DNA of 64,000 bases from Hymenoscyphus infarciens (GCA_001414345.1 LLCB01000067.1:62001-126000); one strand, 5' to 3'; positions 1 to 11,902 are shown, counted from the stretch's first letter. Notes: generated by a model from the letters alone, not told the origin. Program-made: numbers and translations.

Positions 1-460
1 ACGCCGACCCAAATGCAATTATTACCAGAAGGGGTTTGAAAGACGAAGAAGAAGGAAAAACAATGTGTGCCGTGTGTCGCACCATGCGTATTTACTGATG
101 CCGTCGAGCGAAAAAAAAAAAACAGTTCCAAATAAGCAAATTTGTGTACCCCCCGAAAGCTCCCAAAAAAGTCTAATTCCCTAGTATTCATCATTATTTC
201 CACCGCAGTGGATTTGTGCTCATCATGTTCTCTTTCTCGTCTCCAGTCAAAAAAAGGCCCATTAAAGCGAAGTAAAAGGGTGAAGGGTTTATGCAAATCG
301 AAGAAAGGACGATCAGGTCGCGAATCGTAGAAGAAAGACCTGGTGAGACAAATATTAGGTGGCGCTGTGGGGCTTGTCGTTATCAAGCATTCCCCAGACA
401 TAGGTGTAATGCTGTGCTTTGAACATGACCGAAATGGACCTTTTGTAACTCCTTTTTGTA
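1..460. other. Intergenic, no gene seen
   Basis: Mixed-composition DNA with short poly-A runs near 110-125. It lies downstream of the minus-strand reductase gene that ends at 461, so it may hold that gene's 3' UTR and terminator. No RNA gene or conserved protein was recognised. Confidence 0.5.
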
Positions 461-2950
461 TTACCGTACGCCGATAGGTGGTCGTGGCCCCAAGCTACTC
501 TGGCTGCTATGGGCTGAGGGTTCGGAATCGATATGGGCGCTATCACCACTCCCCGCGCTAGCGCTGGCACTACCCGTCAGACTTCGAACATTATTGGGAC
601 CTTTGGGTGGATGTAGGGCGCTCACCCCTGCATATTGCTCAACCTGTTGCGGCGCAACGTGATTTCCTTGACCTGGAGGGTGACGTGGGACTGGTTGTCT
701 CATGTTTCCTGGTGGTGAAGGTCTTCCATTTACGGGTGTCCCGTATCCACTCGGAGGAGATGGTCTACCCCCTCGACCCATCCCGGGGGTAAAAGGTTGG
801 CCAGGCGATTGGCTTGCTCTGCGTGGGTAAGCGCCATTTTGACCACCTGGCGATGCTCCTCCATACTGCAATTCATCAAGGCGTGCCGCGGTCAGCGAAT
901 TAGTCCTTGATTCCAATCCAATCTGTTGTCGGTCCACCGTCCCATATCTATTCGATGAGTACCCCATCAGAGGGTCATCCATTAAATTATCGTGGAGACT
1001 CGGGATACCAGAGCTGACAATTCTAGCACTCGACCGGTTGTTCCTGGGCATGCCAGGTCGCATGAAGCCGCCTCTCCCTCGAGGCGTCGGTACATCTCCA
1101 AACTCGGGGTTTTTGCGTATTTGACTGGGGGTAGCATTTGGCGCTTTGCGATTTCGCCGCGAGGTAACGCTCATCATGTCAAAATTGTCGGGGTCGATTT
1201 GGGGTGGGGGAGGGGCATCCGCGGGATCGAAATAATCGTCTTCGTCGTCGTCGTCATATCCACCGTTTCGGACGGATGGGGTGGGAGGTCCCCGATGAGG
1301 CCTGGGACCACCACCGCCGCGACGTATTCGCATCTCTTGTTCTCGGAGAGCAAGCTCTCGTTGCCTAAGCATTAGTTCTCTCTCACGAAGAGCAATATCA
1401 CCACCGGGAGGACCACCAGCGTCTCCTCCATAATTCGATTCTCCGGATTCTGGAATGTCATCATATAGAACAAGGTGACTGAATTCTTCCAAGTCGTTCG
1501 CTTCGAGTGAGCCCCGCCTTGATTGGTTTCGAGGAGGCGGGTATCCATTGCCATTGGTCATCGGTCGTCCATATCCATTAGGCCCGCCGTTCATGGGTGG
1601 AGGACCCCTTCGCATTCCAGGCGGAGGGCCACCCATGGAGGGACCTCTCCCTCGTCCGCGAGGTGGGCCATGTCCGTTGCCATTGGGCGTGCCATTCATC
1701 ATCTGCCTAGGTGGTGGGGCAGAAGATAACCTTACTGAAGGTGGAGCCACGGACATGGCTGGAGAGGCCAATGCCACAGGAGCGTCCTTCCTTTGCTGGT
1801 TGGTGATATTGACATTATGGAGAATCGCGTAAAGCGTCTCAATGCGTGGAACCCGAACGCCAACAGTCTGTGCCAGCTTGATTGGCGAACCCAGATAGGT
1901 CTCTACCTCCATTGGTCGTTTGGCGGCAAAATCCTGGTACATGATACTGTTGGCTTCTGATGGTTTAACCATCTCCTCCATAACCTTCTGCTTGAAATCG
2001 GCAGGGAATGTGCATTCTTGTGCCTGAGCGAGAGCGACAAGCTCGTCAAAAACGTCCGAGATAAGTGCCCTGACACCAACCTTCTCCAGCAGCGCGGAAT
2101 GAGAGGGCGTTTCGAATATTGTACTTAGAGGATGAAACGCAATGGGACTATCAAAATCAATTAGCATGTATTATGGCCCTTTCTTGTGCTGGTACTTACC
2201 CGATCATCCTCTCGTACTGCTGTTGCCGGATGTTCGTGGAAACATGGCAATCCACTTGACCACTGCTCAATGTCATGGCCAAGGCATCGGCCATGTCATT
2301 CTGAATAGTTCCTGGCATGGCGGGATTTTTGTTCGCGGGGCCAACCCATATTTCTGTTGAGCCTTTGTGTTCAAATTCACTAGCGCCCAACTGTGTGATC
2401 TCTGCGCCGGAGACCAGGGATAAGACGACATTGCTGGGAAACCTGGACTCGAGATGTGCTTCCACGCCCAATGTATGTGTAGTATTGACGAGGATGCACG
2501 TGTGCTGAGGGGTTACGACTGATTCAATAACGGCGGCCAAATCGTAGACATCTGGAAGAGCCTTGACGCAGAGTAGGACGTAATCGAATGCTCCCTCCTT
2601 GCTATGTGCCGCATCTTCTGGTGCGCGCACGACTATTCCCAATGATTAGCAGAGGATATTTTTGGGTATGAGAGCAGTTAGCATACCATGTCGAGGCTTG
2701 AATCGTTCATTGCCAAAGGATGATGATCTAGAAGGTCGTTATTAGTTGACCGTCCATTGCCTCCATCCGGCAGTGCTTGCACGTACTTGAAGGAGATGCC
2801 ATATTGATAGACCGCATCAAAGCCCGATTTCCAGACCAAAGTTACGTCGCAGGCGTTCGTGGCTTGAAGCCGCCAGGAGAGAAAGGCAGATACCGCATTA
2901 CCGCCCACTACACAGAAGCGTATTAGAAATCGCTCATCCATATCGCCCAT
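461..2950 (-). CDS. Ketopantoate reductase-family (ApbA/PanE) protein with long disordered C-terminal tail
   Basis: Four exons on the minus strand: 2950-2787, 2727-2687, 2632-2200 and 2147-461. Three introns (59, 54 and 52 nt) have GT-AG ends and TAAC/TAAT-like branch sites, and the join gives 774 residues. The ATG at 2950 begins the Rossmann region (CVVGGNAVSAFLSWRL, residues 13-28), an atypical form of the glycine-rich NAD(P) loop. Residues about 214-334 form the C-terminal ApbA domain, with PSEANSIMYQDFAAKRPMEV and VGVRVPRIETLYA typical of the family. Residues 335-774 are low complexity: proline-, glycine- and arginine-rich with RGRGRG patches, then Ser/Gly-rich to the end. Family members reduce 2-dehydropantoate to pantoate with NADPH, but fungal proteins with such tails are not proven enzymes, so the substrate is unknown. 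The splice model is my inference; the reading frames join cleanly. Confidence 0.85.
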
Positions 2951-3880
2951 GACTGCTTCTTTTCGGCCCAAGAGAATGGAGGAGAGGAAAAGGGGTGGTT
3001 GTGAAAAAGAGAGAGGCCTTCGAAATGGCGCTATTGATTAAAGTGGAATTGGGTGCTGTCAAAGAGCCGCGATGTATTCACAAAGACGGGAGAACCAACC
3101 TGAGAGAATCCGCAAGCGCGGAGGAGATGGTGCCATGTCGGCCAGTGATGTGCTAGATGGATATTGGCCCCGAGGTCTCAGAGATGCAGCTTGCTGGTGG
3201 AGGGCTCTACCACTCGGGTCGCGTTTGGGATTGAAGGGGCGTCCGTCCGTCTTTGGGGGGGGGGGGGGGGGAGACTTCGCCTTCTACGTCGTTGTTGCCA
3301 AAAAGAGAGTGTGTCGAGACTGGTAAGTAAAAATTGCTTTTCTGCGTGTGTGATGAGTGTCTGCCGGTACCTGATTGGGGGGGCTTGGAAGGGAAGGGCT
3401 GACTGATGCAATCGGACGTCGAAACCAGGGTCGGGGAAGGCAGGAGAGGAGGGGAGAGGAGAGGAGAGGAGAGAGGAGCAATTAACGAGCGTGACGCCGT
3501 GATCAGAGGACGATCTTCAGGCTATGATGGGCGAGGAGGTGTTGGAGATGGTTGTGTGGTTCGGGGTCGTGGAAGAGGTCGTGAGGTCGAGAGGTCGATC
3601 GGTCTGTCTGTTTCTTTTGGAGATGATGGGCGGAAAGGAGCGTGTTTTGGGATGGGATGGGATGGGAATGGGAATGAGATGCAGCGGGCGGGCGAGGTCC
3701 TGCAGGCGGAGACAAGACCAGAGAGAGAGGGAAAAAAAGATGGGCGAGTAGTCAGAAAGAAGAATCAAGATCAGAATCAGAAATCAAGGCCGCTTTTTTT
3801 TTTTTTGGTCCAGCAGCAAGAGAAAGGGATAACAGGACATACAGATGCAGATGCACCCGCGGGAGAGATTGGGGCTGGCC

Positions 3881-3915
3881 AGTGGAGTGGAGTGGAGTGG
3901 AGTGGAGTGGAGTGG
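3881..3915. repeat. GGAGT pentanucleotide microsatellite
   Basis: Seven tandem copies of AGTGG. A related GGGAT repeat follows at about 3936-3955, and another lies at about 3650-3670. Confidence 0.9.
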
Positions 3916-3975
3916 ATTGGTCGGATGGGCTGGTTGGGATGGGATGGGATGGGTATCTGCTATAGGTAGTAGGTA

Positions 3976-4016
3976 CTGGACGGAGTACTGTACGGAGTAT
4001 ACTGTACGGAGTATCT
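3976..4016. repeat. Short tandem repeat, about 15-bp unit
   Basis: The unit CTGTACGGAGTATA recurs two to three times, with a partial first copy. Confidence 0.8.
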
Positions 4017-4843
4017 GCCAGGCCAGGCTGGGCTGGGCTGGGGGGTGAAATGTGTGCTGGACCTTCGACCGCTGGTGGCTTTTTAGGCCCATTTCCCTGA
4101 GAAATCATGGAAGCGTTGTCATTTACAGGGGGCAGAAGGGCGCTCAGGGCAGTCCGAGATCCTGCCCCGTCTATTTCAAGGCACTTGTAGGTGGTTGTAG
4201 AGAGCGGATAGGACAGCAGTAGGTAGGTTGGTGGCGTGGCGTGGCGTGGCCCCTGTACCTGTTTACTACTACTACTACTAGTATCGCGGTCAGTGTCCAG
4301 TGTCCACAATGGAACCACAGGGCATCATTCAAACCAAGAAAAAAAGCTGCATGTCGCCGTTTACGGCATTTACGGAGAAAGGCTTTTCGCATACTGTACG
4401 GTACGGTATCTCGACTCGCACTCGCACGCACCCTACCCTACCGTGAGCGTTGACTCAGCTAGGCTAGGCCTACCCACTAGTCTGAACAAGAGGTTGGCTG
4501 CCTATTCGTCCAATTGGAACGGGTACTACCTTAGTACACTCGAGAAGAAGGCTACTCTAGCCTAGCTAGTTGTTGATACTCGAGTAGGTACACTCAAGTC
4601 AGATAACCCAACCAAATCATTGGGGTCAGTAGTCTTTCGTCTGCCGTCAGTCAATTGTTCGAGGAGACACGAGACGGAGAGACCTCCATTCTTAGCGGGG
4701 CGGTTGAGGCCGTTGCGTTGGGGAAGAATCAGATTCAAGAGATTTTAGGGGGATGCGTTGCGAGGATGTTGATGGGTGGGCGGCCAGGGCTTCTTGGAAT
4801 TTGATGAACGCGGTCGCGTGCTGATCGGGCCCCTGGGAAGCTA

Positions 4844-4919
4844 CGGAGGACGCGGTCATATGTATAGAGACTATAGGGCAGTACACTGTAGAGGTACTCT
4901 GAAGAGTGGTCAGTGCCCT
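4844..4919 (+). repeat. Left terminal inverted repeat of the 4.8-6.9 kb transposon
   Basis: Pairs with 6872-6947 along all 76 bases. The mismatches are transitions, mostly A in this copy where the reverse-complemented right copy has G. Confidence 0.92.
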
Positions 4920-6871
4920 AAACCGCTTTTTAGCCCCTCTATTTTAGCGAGTCTATAGAGAGGTCCTTCTTATAAACACTCTTATAATACTATTATTTAA
5001 TATATTTTTTTAAAATTAAAACTCTATTATCTTCTTTATCTAGTCTATCTTTTAAGCTCTTTTACTAGCCCTTTTACTAGTAATTTACTAGTAAAATATC
5101 TAAATTTTTAGATAGTAAAGAGAGTCTTCTTTTAGAGGATAATAATAGCTATTTATAAGATTATAACTTAGAATATAATTTAAATTATAATCTTTCTAAT
5201 AAAGAAGATAATAAGAAGAAGAACTCTTTTAATAGACTAGAATTAAAGAATCTAGATATCTATTTATAGAACGTCTCTTATACTCTAGACTCTATTCTCT
5301 CTACTTTTATACTTCCTATTCTACTTCGTCTCTTATCTACTATTCTTCTACTAATTACTATTACGTAATAAGCTATAAATATTACTTCTATAGTAACCTC
5401 TATTTTATATCTAAGCTAGTCTAAAGATAAGAGATAGAATACTATTAGAGTAAGAGTTATAGCTTTATTACTTTATAATTATAGATAGTCTATAGAATAA
5501 GTAACTAAGAGAACTAGAATCTCTTACTCTTTTGTCTTTAAGCTATAAAAGAAGGCTCTAGAAAGAGAGTAGATTTATAAGATAAATATAAAGACCTAGT
5601 ATATTAATAATAAATTCTACTTTAGAAGGCTACTAATTATAGAGAAAGTTTAGCTTTATATTCTTAAAGTTATAACTAAGAATAGTATAATAAGAGAGTA
5701 GTTATATTAGTAAATTATATAAGAAGTTTAAGAGACTCCTAGTTATATAAAAGATAAGAGCCTATCTCTAAGTACTATTTATAAGTTAATAAGAAGTAAG
5801 AGTTACTAAGTTTATAAAAGAATAATAAAACTAAGTTTAAATAAGTAATAAAAGAAAGCTTATTTAAACTAGTATTTACTTTATAAAAAGTAGACTTTAG
5901 AAGATTAGAAAAACGTTATCTTTACTAATAAGACGTTAGTCTAAAAGAGAGAGGTAAGAGAGTAAAGAAGAGTATAGAGAATAAAGAAGGAGATATATTA
6001 TTAATATATTATTATATATTAGTAGAAAGAGTTTAGTAAGTTTATATAATAGAGCTCTTTCTCTTATAATATAAAAGAGTCTTATTATATCTAGAAAAAG
6101 GAGATAAAGAAAGAGAAGAAGAATTATAAAAGAGATATTATAATATAGAATATAGCTTAGTTCTTTTAAGATAAGAAGAAGTAAGAGAGTCTTTAGAACG
6201 TAAAATAATAAGTAAAGATAGACTAAAAATAATAAGATATTAAGATAGTAAAGACTTAGTACTAAAAGAAGTATTATAAAGATACTCTTTAACCTCTTAT
6301 TAATTCGCTTTATCCTCTCTTTAAGTATAAAGAGTCTACTAGTCTTATTCTTTTAAAAAAGAGATAAGAGAGAATAAACTAGTACTAGTATTAAGAGAAG
6401 ATTCTACGTTCTTTACTTCTTCCTTTTATATAAAAATATAAGAAGGATTAGCTAAAGACTTTAGTATAAGAAGATAATACTCTTACTTATACTTACTAAG
6501 AATAAGAGAAGGTCTTTAGTATATATACTATATATAAGCTTCTTTAACTAAGAGACTCTCTTAATCTTAATACTATAGAGCTAACTTAGTACTAGATAAA
6601 GAGAGAAATAATAAAAGAGAGACTAATTAATACTAAGAAAGTATTAAAAGAGGCGTAGATTAAGTACTAAGAAGACATATTTTAAAAGAAGATATAAGTA
6701 TAGATTAAGCGTATTCTAAGATATATTAAAGAGATTATTAAGCTAGAAGAGAGTAACGAGTATAAGGAAGGAAGGCTAAAGAGTAAAGAGAAGCTAAGAG
6801 TATATAATTAACTTAATTAGTTAAGAATAGCTTTAAAAATACATTAATAAAATTACCTCTAAAGTGGCTTC

Positions 6872-6947
6872 AGGGCACCGACCACCCTTCAGGGTACCCC
6901 TACAGTACACTGCCCTATAGTCTCTATACATATGACCGCGTCCTCCG
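6872..6947 (-). repeat. Right terminal inverted repeat of the 4.8-6.9 kb transposon
   Basis: Reverse complement of the left end. It keeps more G and C than the left copy and is closer to the presumed original. Confidence 0.92.
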
Positions 6948-7267
6948 TACAACTCCGAGTCCTCATTGTCATTGGGTCAGTCCTTTCTCCAACATGCCCC
7001 ACCCCAGACTCTTCACCATCCATCGCCTCCGCTTTCCCTCCCCTCCCTCTCATTTCAAGCTTAACTTTCTCAACCAAGCTTTGTCTCGACTACCGTACCT
7101 TTCTGCACGCCTTATAGAAAGTCCGAAAGGCCGGTTTTCAACATCAACAGACTCTCGAATTTGATATCCCTCATCTGGAAGGCACGACTGTCGCGAGTCC
7201 CCTGCTCGTAAACCCTCGACCACTTGATTCGGGCCCAAATCTCGATGCGGCTCATACGCGGACAGGC

Positions 7268-7323
7268 CTCAAGAAGAAGAAGAGGAAGAGGAAGAAGAGG
7301 AAGAAGAAGAAGAGGAAGAAGAG
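7268..7323. repeat. GAA/GGA purine tract
   Basis: About 55 bases of AAG/AGG triplets. The complementary strand gives a spurious Leu-rich frame. Confidence 0.9.
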
Positions 7324-7391
7324 TCACTTGCTAAAAATGTCTCTGGCAGAGGGATCAACGACAAAGAACAATCCCAACATTTCACCGCATC

Positions 7392-8015
7392 ATGACAACA
7401 AGCAGTGTCACGTACAGCCGAGCGCTTGCAGTTGCTTCATCTCAGATGCAGTGCCGGCATGTACGAACTATACTCGATAGTAAGCCAACGGGAACCCACG
7501 ACGAGAAGAGGGGAAGGGCGACAGGAACATTGGAACCTCCGTCGACCGCTTCAACTGAATATCGATACATCGAAATACGAAAGTCTCTTCCTCACGCTAT
7601 CGAATTGTCAAAGTCTCGCGGGTGTCGAGTTAAGACGGCTGACGAATTCCAGCTTGACAGGGAGGAAGCTTTTGATGTGCATGCCGCTAATGTACCTAGG
7701 CGAAGCTTCAACACCACTGACAGCCCTTTATGGGAGACACTATTCGTACTGTACTTCCGCTTCAAAGCTCCCACAACAGCTCTAGATGTCAACTATGGCG
7801 TGTTTCAAGTGGCATCGTGTCGCCACATATTCTCGTCCATGTTCAGGAGAGAATGGGAAGCTCGCAAATCCCACGTCACGGTCTCTTGGCAACAGATTTT
7901 CCAAGTGGATTGCCAGTTCAGTTCGTCGAAAGACCCGGGCAGGCTGGCCGTGGCATTGAAGGATCTTTGTTGCAACTCGAATACGCGGCATGCCCAGCTA
8001 GGTAGGCTAGGCTAG
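7392..8015 (+). CDS. Unrecognised 207-residue ORF, doubtful
   Basis: A single ATG-initiated frame of 207 codons. I recognise no domain, signal peptide or membrane segment. A second frame of 126 codons overlaps it on the same strand, and minus-strand frames cover it too, so the length may be chance in GC-balanced DNA. There is no intron evidence either way. Kept only because it is the longest ATG frame in 2.2 kb. Confidence 0.15.
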   Translation: MTTSSVTYSRALAVASSQMQCRHVRTILDSKPTGTHDEKRGRATGTLEPPSTASTEYRYIEIRKSLPHAIELSKSRGCRVKTADEFQLDREEAFDVHAANVPRRSFNTTDSPLWETLFVLYFRFKAPTTALDVNYGVFQVASCRHIFSSMFRREWEARKSHVTVSWQQIFQVDCQFSSSKDPGRLAVALKDLCCNSNTRHAQLGRLG

Positions 8016-9185
8016 GGTACTCGTAGCTGATAGTGAGCCAACGAGTGGGGAGCGGTCCGCGGGCGGGTGTGATGACAACGTCTTGAGTCTTGACAGGGAA
8101 TTTGAACAGGCTGTGCAAGATTTTGCAAGATTGCGATGACAGGGGAGCTTTCAACATCGAGTCCATCGTGAGAAATCCTTGACCTCCCCCCTTCTCAATT
8201 GCACTCTGCGATTTGTCAATTCATGTCGTCTTTCAATGTCTGGAGTTTTATTCCATGTCGGAACTCGACCTTACTGAGACCCTTGGGTTTCCAACACAGT
8301 CCCTTCTACCACAAGTCACGATCTCATAAGCATGGTGATGTTTTCTGGGGAATATTGAGTTCAACGGCTCACTTTTGGCTTTCTCTTCGACCTCGGCCTT
8401 AGGTGGTAGCGCTGGGTGAAAACTCCCGGGAAAGGTGATGGTTGTTTACATGAACGAAAGCACTAGTCTGTATCACTAGACGTGTCTCTCCGACCTCCTT
8501 TTTTTCCTACGCATATTTCGAGGTCGAGGATAACAAACCTTAGTAAAAACCCTATAATAAGAAGAGCATCAAGTTTAATATCTTTAAAATTCTCCAAATT
8601 ACAAAGTCGCTTCGGAATTTTTTCTCCTTCTTTCTCGCACCAGGGGATGGAGGTTGAGCGCTATCTCCTGATAACCCTGATAACGATTTCTCGCGTGGTC
8701 TTTTCACTGGAATGCCCCCCCCCACATTTTAGAATACCACAGTCAGACACCTCAGTCCGGGAGCACCGGATAGAAGACACCCAAACATTCGATCCGAATT
8801 GAAATTATATTATTTGCGCTTTAAGTGTCCTCGCCCAATTAATTAATTACTTACCTTTCTACTCTTCGCTCAAACAGTTTTAGTTTTAGTTCTTCTCACG
8901 ACTCTCCCGCAATTCATTGGAAAACAATAAATAGCCATCACAGCAATAGATAGTCTTCATAGCAATAAGGTGGGAAATCAAGGTTAATGGAATGGAATTT
9001 TTTTATCATTTTTTTATCATTTTTTTTTTGGGGGGGGGGGGCAGCCGTAGGAGGGAGGTATGACGTCGACATTCTCAGGACGCAACTCTACGGCCGGCGG
9101 ATGAAGAGGTAGTCCCCTGTAGGTACTTACTTACTTATCGCGTTAAACAGGGGCGGTCTCAACCTAACCTAACCCTAAGGTTGTA

Positions 9186-10530
9186 AGAGAAACGAGCGTT
9201 ACTCTAGCAACACCTAACGTTAGAGTAGACTTTTCTTCTAAAACACCAGCCCTATAATAGGGTTTTACTTAAAGCTCTACTCTACTACTTTTATTTCTAT
9301 AACTTTTTTATTTATTATTTTATATTATAGAGAAGAGATACGCCTCTCTTAGTACTAAAAAACGTATTCTAAACTATAAGTAGAAAACATCTAATAGATA
9401 GCTTATTAAACACCTTCGTTATTAAGAGAAGACTTATAGAGAGATTACTAAGGAAACTAGAGTAGAGCGGTCTAATATCTATAAGATTATATATACTTCT
9501 TTCTTAAAAAGAAAGTATAAGAGAGTTTCTACTAAGAGTAGTAAAATAAAAAAGTCTCTTATTCTTTATATTATTAAGTAAGTAGGCGTCTCTTAGGATA
9601 ACCGAAGGCAGAGCTAGATAAGAATATAGCGTGCTTTTTAGAGAGAACTTTATAATATCTCTACTTCTATAATCTAGAGAATCTTACGATTATATAGTTA
9701 CTACTACTATATTACTTATAAGAGGCTGTTTATTAATAAGAAGTAGGCTATAAAACATCTTACCTTTATACTTAAGTATAAGAAGTAGTCGATAGTTATA
9801 TAAAAGCAAGTTATTTAAAGTAATAAAACTACTTTTAAGATAGAGAAGAGAGGTCGGATTTAGATAATAAAGAGGCTAGAGGAGATAAACTACTAGATAT
9901 ATATATAGTCGGTATATAAGAGTAGAAGGACGAGTATAATAGTATAAGAAGCGATTAGTTAGAACTATAAGTCCTTTCTTATCTTTTTAGAGAAAAGAGA
10001 AGAAAAGAAGGAGATTTATAGCTAGGTCTACTTAGAGTAGGTTCTTAACTCTATAGTGTTTCCGTTCTAGAATATCTTAAGTAACGAGAATAAGAGATAG
10101 TAGAGGTTTATAAAAGACGGTTCTAGCGTTTATAGGGGTTTTACTCGCTTACTAAGACTTGAGAGAGGAGTCTTAGGTTTTAACTAGCCTCTCTTATCTC
10201 TTAATCTTAACTCTATTAAAAAGATATAAAGGTAGATAAAGAACGAGATTACTAAGTTAGAGTATACTTCTACTACCTAGAAGGACCTTATTACTATCTT
10301 AAAAGAGTTATAATATAAGATAAAACCCGAGGATTAGTAATATCTAACTTATAGAATAGTTATAAAGCTTAATAATATTATTAGATATAAGAGAATAGCT
10401 ACTATATATTAAATAGTAGTAAATATACCTAAAAAGTCTTTTTTATATTATTATATAATATCTAGACTTATAATATAGCTGCTAGATAAGATAAGAGGTT
10501 AGATATTACTAGAGCAACGCTCGTTTCTCT
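9186..10530 (+). mobile_element. RIP-damaged Tc1-like DNA transposon, 1.35 kb
   Basis: Inverted ends of about 33 bp start AGAGAAACGAGCGTT (9186-9218 and 10498-10530), with TA on both sides (9184-9185 and 10531-10532). The plus strand retains a near-complete transposase in pieces. A helix-turn-helix-like stretch near 9435-9500 reads YREITKETRVERSNIYKI. Then comes RELYNISTS (about 9640), FKIGKRG-like sequence (about 9835-9860), SLVFEYLK-type sequence near 10060, a degraded NLNPI-type motif near 10200-10220, and a C-terminal LEYTSTTWKDLI-like segment near 10260-10290. Intervening stops are TAA/TAG/TGA at former Gln/Arg/Trp codons. The length fits a single-ORF Tc1 element. Non-functional. Confidence 0.88.
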
Positions 10531-10532
10531 TA

Positions 10533-11375
10533 CTATACTATACCGACGACTTATAAGTAAGCTATAACATTTCAACTTTTCTAGATATAGATCTCTATAC
10601 GAACTCTTAGCTACTAATCTAGAGAATAATTTCCGTCGAGATATTAATACCGCTTCTTCTTCTAAATACTTTAGCTATTATTATATTATCGTATTATAGT
10701 ACTCGAGTATATATATAATTACCGGTTAGATTAGATAGATTAGATTAGATTAGATTAGATTAGCACTTTAGTAAAGCTATACTAAAATCTATTTTTAGAA
10801 GCGCTTTTTTTTTCCTTTTCCTTTGAATTATAATTAATTAGTATAAGAGAGAGAGAGAGAATATATCTCTATCTCTATTATAAAGAAGAAAAGGAAAGAA
10901 ATAACTATAGACGAGATATACTATAGTATCGTATATACGTATATACCTTTTAAGAGTATAATTTATAATAAATTATAAAGTATAAAGTAGAGAGAGTATA
11001 TTATCTTATATTTGTTTTTCTTTTTTTGAAATTAAGAGATTATTTAATAGAAAGAAGAAATACTTCGTTTTAGATAGAACTATTACTTAATATAGAAGTG
11101 AAATAGCTTCTTATAAAAATTAGCTAAAAACTCTACTAGCTTATAAAAACTATAGTAATAGTTTAAGTCTAGAACGAACTATCTAACTAGATTATACTAA
11201 GAGAAAGTACTCTCTCTATATAAGTAGTAGTAGTAATAGAGAGACGGATTTTAATACTTAAGATATAGTTAGTAAAACTCTAATTTATAAATATAAAAAA
11301 AAACTATAGTCTAATAATAGCTATATATACTAAGATTAATAAGAAGAATATAATTCTAACTAATATCTTAGTTAT
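10533..11375. other. Unassigned AT-rich relic DNA
   Basis: RIP-like composition continues past the Tc1 element, so an older duplicated sequence probably underlies it. It includes a GATTA microsatellite near 10731-10766 and an AG run at about 10847-10860. No terminal repeats were found. Confidence 0.5.
10731..10766. repeat. GATTA pentanucleotide microsatellite
   Basis: About six to seven tandem GATTA units, one interrupted by GATA. Confidence 0.88.
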
Positions 11376-11543
11376 TATAATAGTCTATTTCTGGTTTTAG
11401 ACCTATTACGTAACTCTTTCACCGCCTAGTAGAATCCTATATATTAGTATTATTTAGAGCTATCTTCGCTCTTTATCTTTAGTTTTCGCGTTAATAACTA
11501 CGAATAGACTACTTCTCTACTCTACTCCTATCTTATTATTATA
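11376..11543 (+). repeat. Left terminal direct repeat of miniature LTR element
   Basis: 168 bp, same length as 12485-12652. Differences are mainly C/T and G/A, with a couple of transversions. Confidence 0.88.
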
Positions 11544-11805
11544 TTAAACTAAAAGTTACTCTAATATATTAGGCTCTTAACCTTACTTCTATTCTAGCCT
11601 TCTTACTACTAACTCTACGACCTCTCTTTTAAATAGCACCTAGACTTATATATACGCTCTAGGACTCTCTTTTCAAACGGCTCCTAGATAACTACGTATA
11701 TACTCTACGACTCTATAGCTTCAGTTCTCTTTATAGCACCGAACCTCTTTAAACAGCTTTCTAGACCTCTTACTAGCGATAATACTAAGCTTAAGACCTC
11801 TCTCT

Positions 11806-11902
11806 AGCGTTTATAGACCCTCTTCTAATATCTTTAGATCCTCTTCTCTAGTATCTTCGGATCTCTCTCTCTAGTGTCTATAGACTCTCTCTCTCTCTCT
11901 CT
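11806..11902. repeat. CT-rich tandem repeat, about 23-bp unit
   Basis: Four successive units (starts 11806, 11827, 11850, 11873) share the pattern AGTGTCTATAGACTCTCTCT, and the last runs into a CT dinucleotide stretch. It lies inside the miniature LTR element. Confidence 0.82.

Larger units (their letters stand above)
2951..4843. other. Intergenic low-complexity region, no gene seen
   Basis: This 1.9 kb upstream of the reductase gene holds a 17-base G run at 3255-3271, strongly purine-biased plus-strand DNA at about 3430-3760, and several short tandem repeats. Long reading frames here (for example 3406-3969) are made of the purine-rich repeats and show no domain, so I do not call them genes. 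Part of it must be the reductase promoter. Confidence 0.5.
4844..6947 (+). mobile_element. RIP-damaged Tc1/mariner-type DNA transposon, 2.1 kb
   Basis: The element has 76-bp terminal inverted repeats (4844-4919 and 6872-6947) starting CGGAGGACGCGG, and is flanked by TA on both sides (4842-4843 and 6948-6949), the Tc1/mariner target duplication. The interior is about three-quarters A+T. No intact ORF survives, but the plus strand still shows pieces of a DDE transposase with stops where Gln or Trp codons would be: a segment near 5885-6070 around LEDWKNVIFTNKT, and a C-terminal piece near 6715-6770 ending SNEYKEGR. The order (catalytic Asp region, then the C-terminal helix near the right TIR) fits one full-length copy. 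It is non-functional. The subfamily cannot be fixed by eye. Confidence 0.88.
6950..9185. other. Intergenic, no supported gene
   Basis: Normal-composition DNA between the two DNA transposons. It contains a purine tract at 7268-7323, one ATG-initiated 207-codon frame (listed separately), and a 12-base G run at 9030-9041 just after T runs. A short CCTAA-rich patch at 9161-9178 is too short to call telomeric. Confidence 0.45.

Noticed and set aside
3406..3969. 187-codon plus-strand frame.
   Set aside because: Composed of purine-rich tandem repeats; composition alone explains its length.
9161..9178. CCTAACCTAACCCTAA, telomere-like.
   Set aside because: Only about three irregular units, followed directly by ordinary transposon DNA. 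Not a telomere.
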